Both the position numbers and the translations under genes were made by a program. 64,000 nt of DNA from Neorhizobium lilium (lineage in GTDB: Bacteria; Pseudomonadota; Alphaproteobacteria; Rhizobiales; Rhizobiaceae): contig NZ_SBIP01000003.1 in the NCBI RefSeq assembly GCF_004053875.1, positions 496,001-560,000 on the forward strand, given 5' to 3'. The notes beneath the pieces were generated by a model. The model saw only the letters and a program-made list of their open reading frames with translations, was not told the DNA's origin and made no database searches. Positions 63,891 to 64,000 of this stretch are shown here, one piece after another (the stretch's first letter is position 1; every line of letters begins with the position of its first letter).

Positions 63891-64000
63891 TTAAGCACAT
63901 CGGCGTCCTTCTCGCAGCCACGTCTCTTCTCGCGGGATGTCAAAGCGGCCAGCTTCAGACCGTCAAGGAAATCGGCAATGCTCCGGCGATGAGTCCGATC
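63887..64000 (+). CDS. flgH: Flagellar L-ring protein FlgH (5' part, cut by window end)
   Basis: The first 38 codons are present. Signal peptide with lipobox LLAGC (Cys18) marks an outer-membrane lipoprotein, and the gene follows motE with an ATGA overlap, as in other rhizobia. The rest lies outside the window. Confidence 0.85.
   Translation, partial: MIKHIGVLLAATSLLAGCQSGQLQTVKEIGNAPAMSPI

Overview
The window comes from a GC-rich alphaproteobacterium of the Rhizobiaceae (Rhizobium/Agrobacterium/Ensifer group). The main reason is gene order. The chemotaxis operon (icpA-cheS-cheY1-cheA-cheW-cheR-cheB-cheY2-cheD-cheT) runs into fliF and visN-visR, and the flagellar genes flhB, fliG, fliN, fliM, motA, flgF, fliI, flgB, flgC, fliE, flgG, flgA, flgI, motE and flgH follow, as in the Sinorhizobium meliloti motility region. 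VisN/VisR, CheS, CheT, MotE and DUF1217 proteins are rhizobial hallmarks. No rRNA, tRNA, insertion sequence or CRISPR array was seen.

Layout. (1) 1-8123, + strand: a catabolic operon with two hydantoinase/oxoprolinase-like proteins, two DUF917 proteins, a peptide-type ABC substrate-binding protein, an isoaspartyl peptidase/asparaginase and an M19 dipeptidase. It probably imports and opens small cyclic amides or modified dipeptides. (2) 8223-11491: a divergent LysR/SDR pair, a short DUF6074-like protein, a 28-residue membrane peptide and 3-methyladenine DNA glycosylase. (3) 11501-19745: a cellulose block (bcsN-bcsA-bcsB on the minus strand) with a divergent TPR protein. (4) 20093-28421: the chemotaxis operon. 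(5) 28544-36000: fliF, visN, visR, a five-unit DUF1217 protein, a hypothetical protein and flhB. (6) 36177-51738: an accessory cassette inserted between fliG and flhB. (7) 51855-64000: fliG-fliN-fliM-motA (minus) and flgF-fliI-hypothetical-[reverse flagellin]-flgB-flgC-fliE-flgG-flgA-flgI-motE-flgH (plus; flgH is cut by the window end).

The most interesting part is the cassette at 36177-51738. It has two giant proteins (2142 and 1143 residues) built almost entirely of one octapeptide, roughly L-S/T-S/T-x-Q-I/V-x-A. The smaller is 7 residues followed by exactly 142 octads with no phase slip, and contains seven 136-residue super-repeats of 17 octads. The larger is 7 residues, 266 octads and a 7-residue tail. 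Between them lie a TPR + GT41 (SPINDLY/FlmG-like) O-glycosyltransferase and a DDD-motif glycosyltransferase-like protein with an inserted domain; UDP-galactopyranose mutase sits at the upstream end. All five genes point the same way and interrupt the motA-fliM-fliN-fliG-flhB gene series. My hypothesis is a flagellum-linked, O-glycosylated Ser/Thr octad-repeat surface system. The sequence shows the repeats, the enzymes and the insertion; secretion route, glycosylation and function are inference.

Flanking genes fit a motility-surface theme: a lone divergent flagellin in reverse orientation between fliI and flgB, and an expanded DUF1217 protein next to visR.
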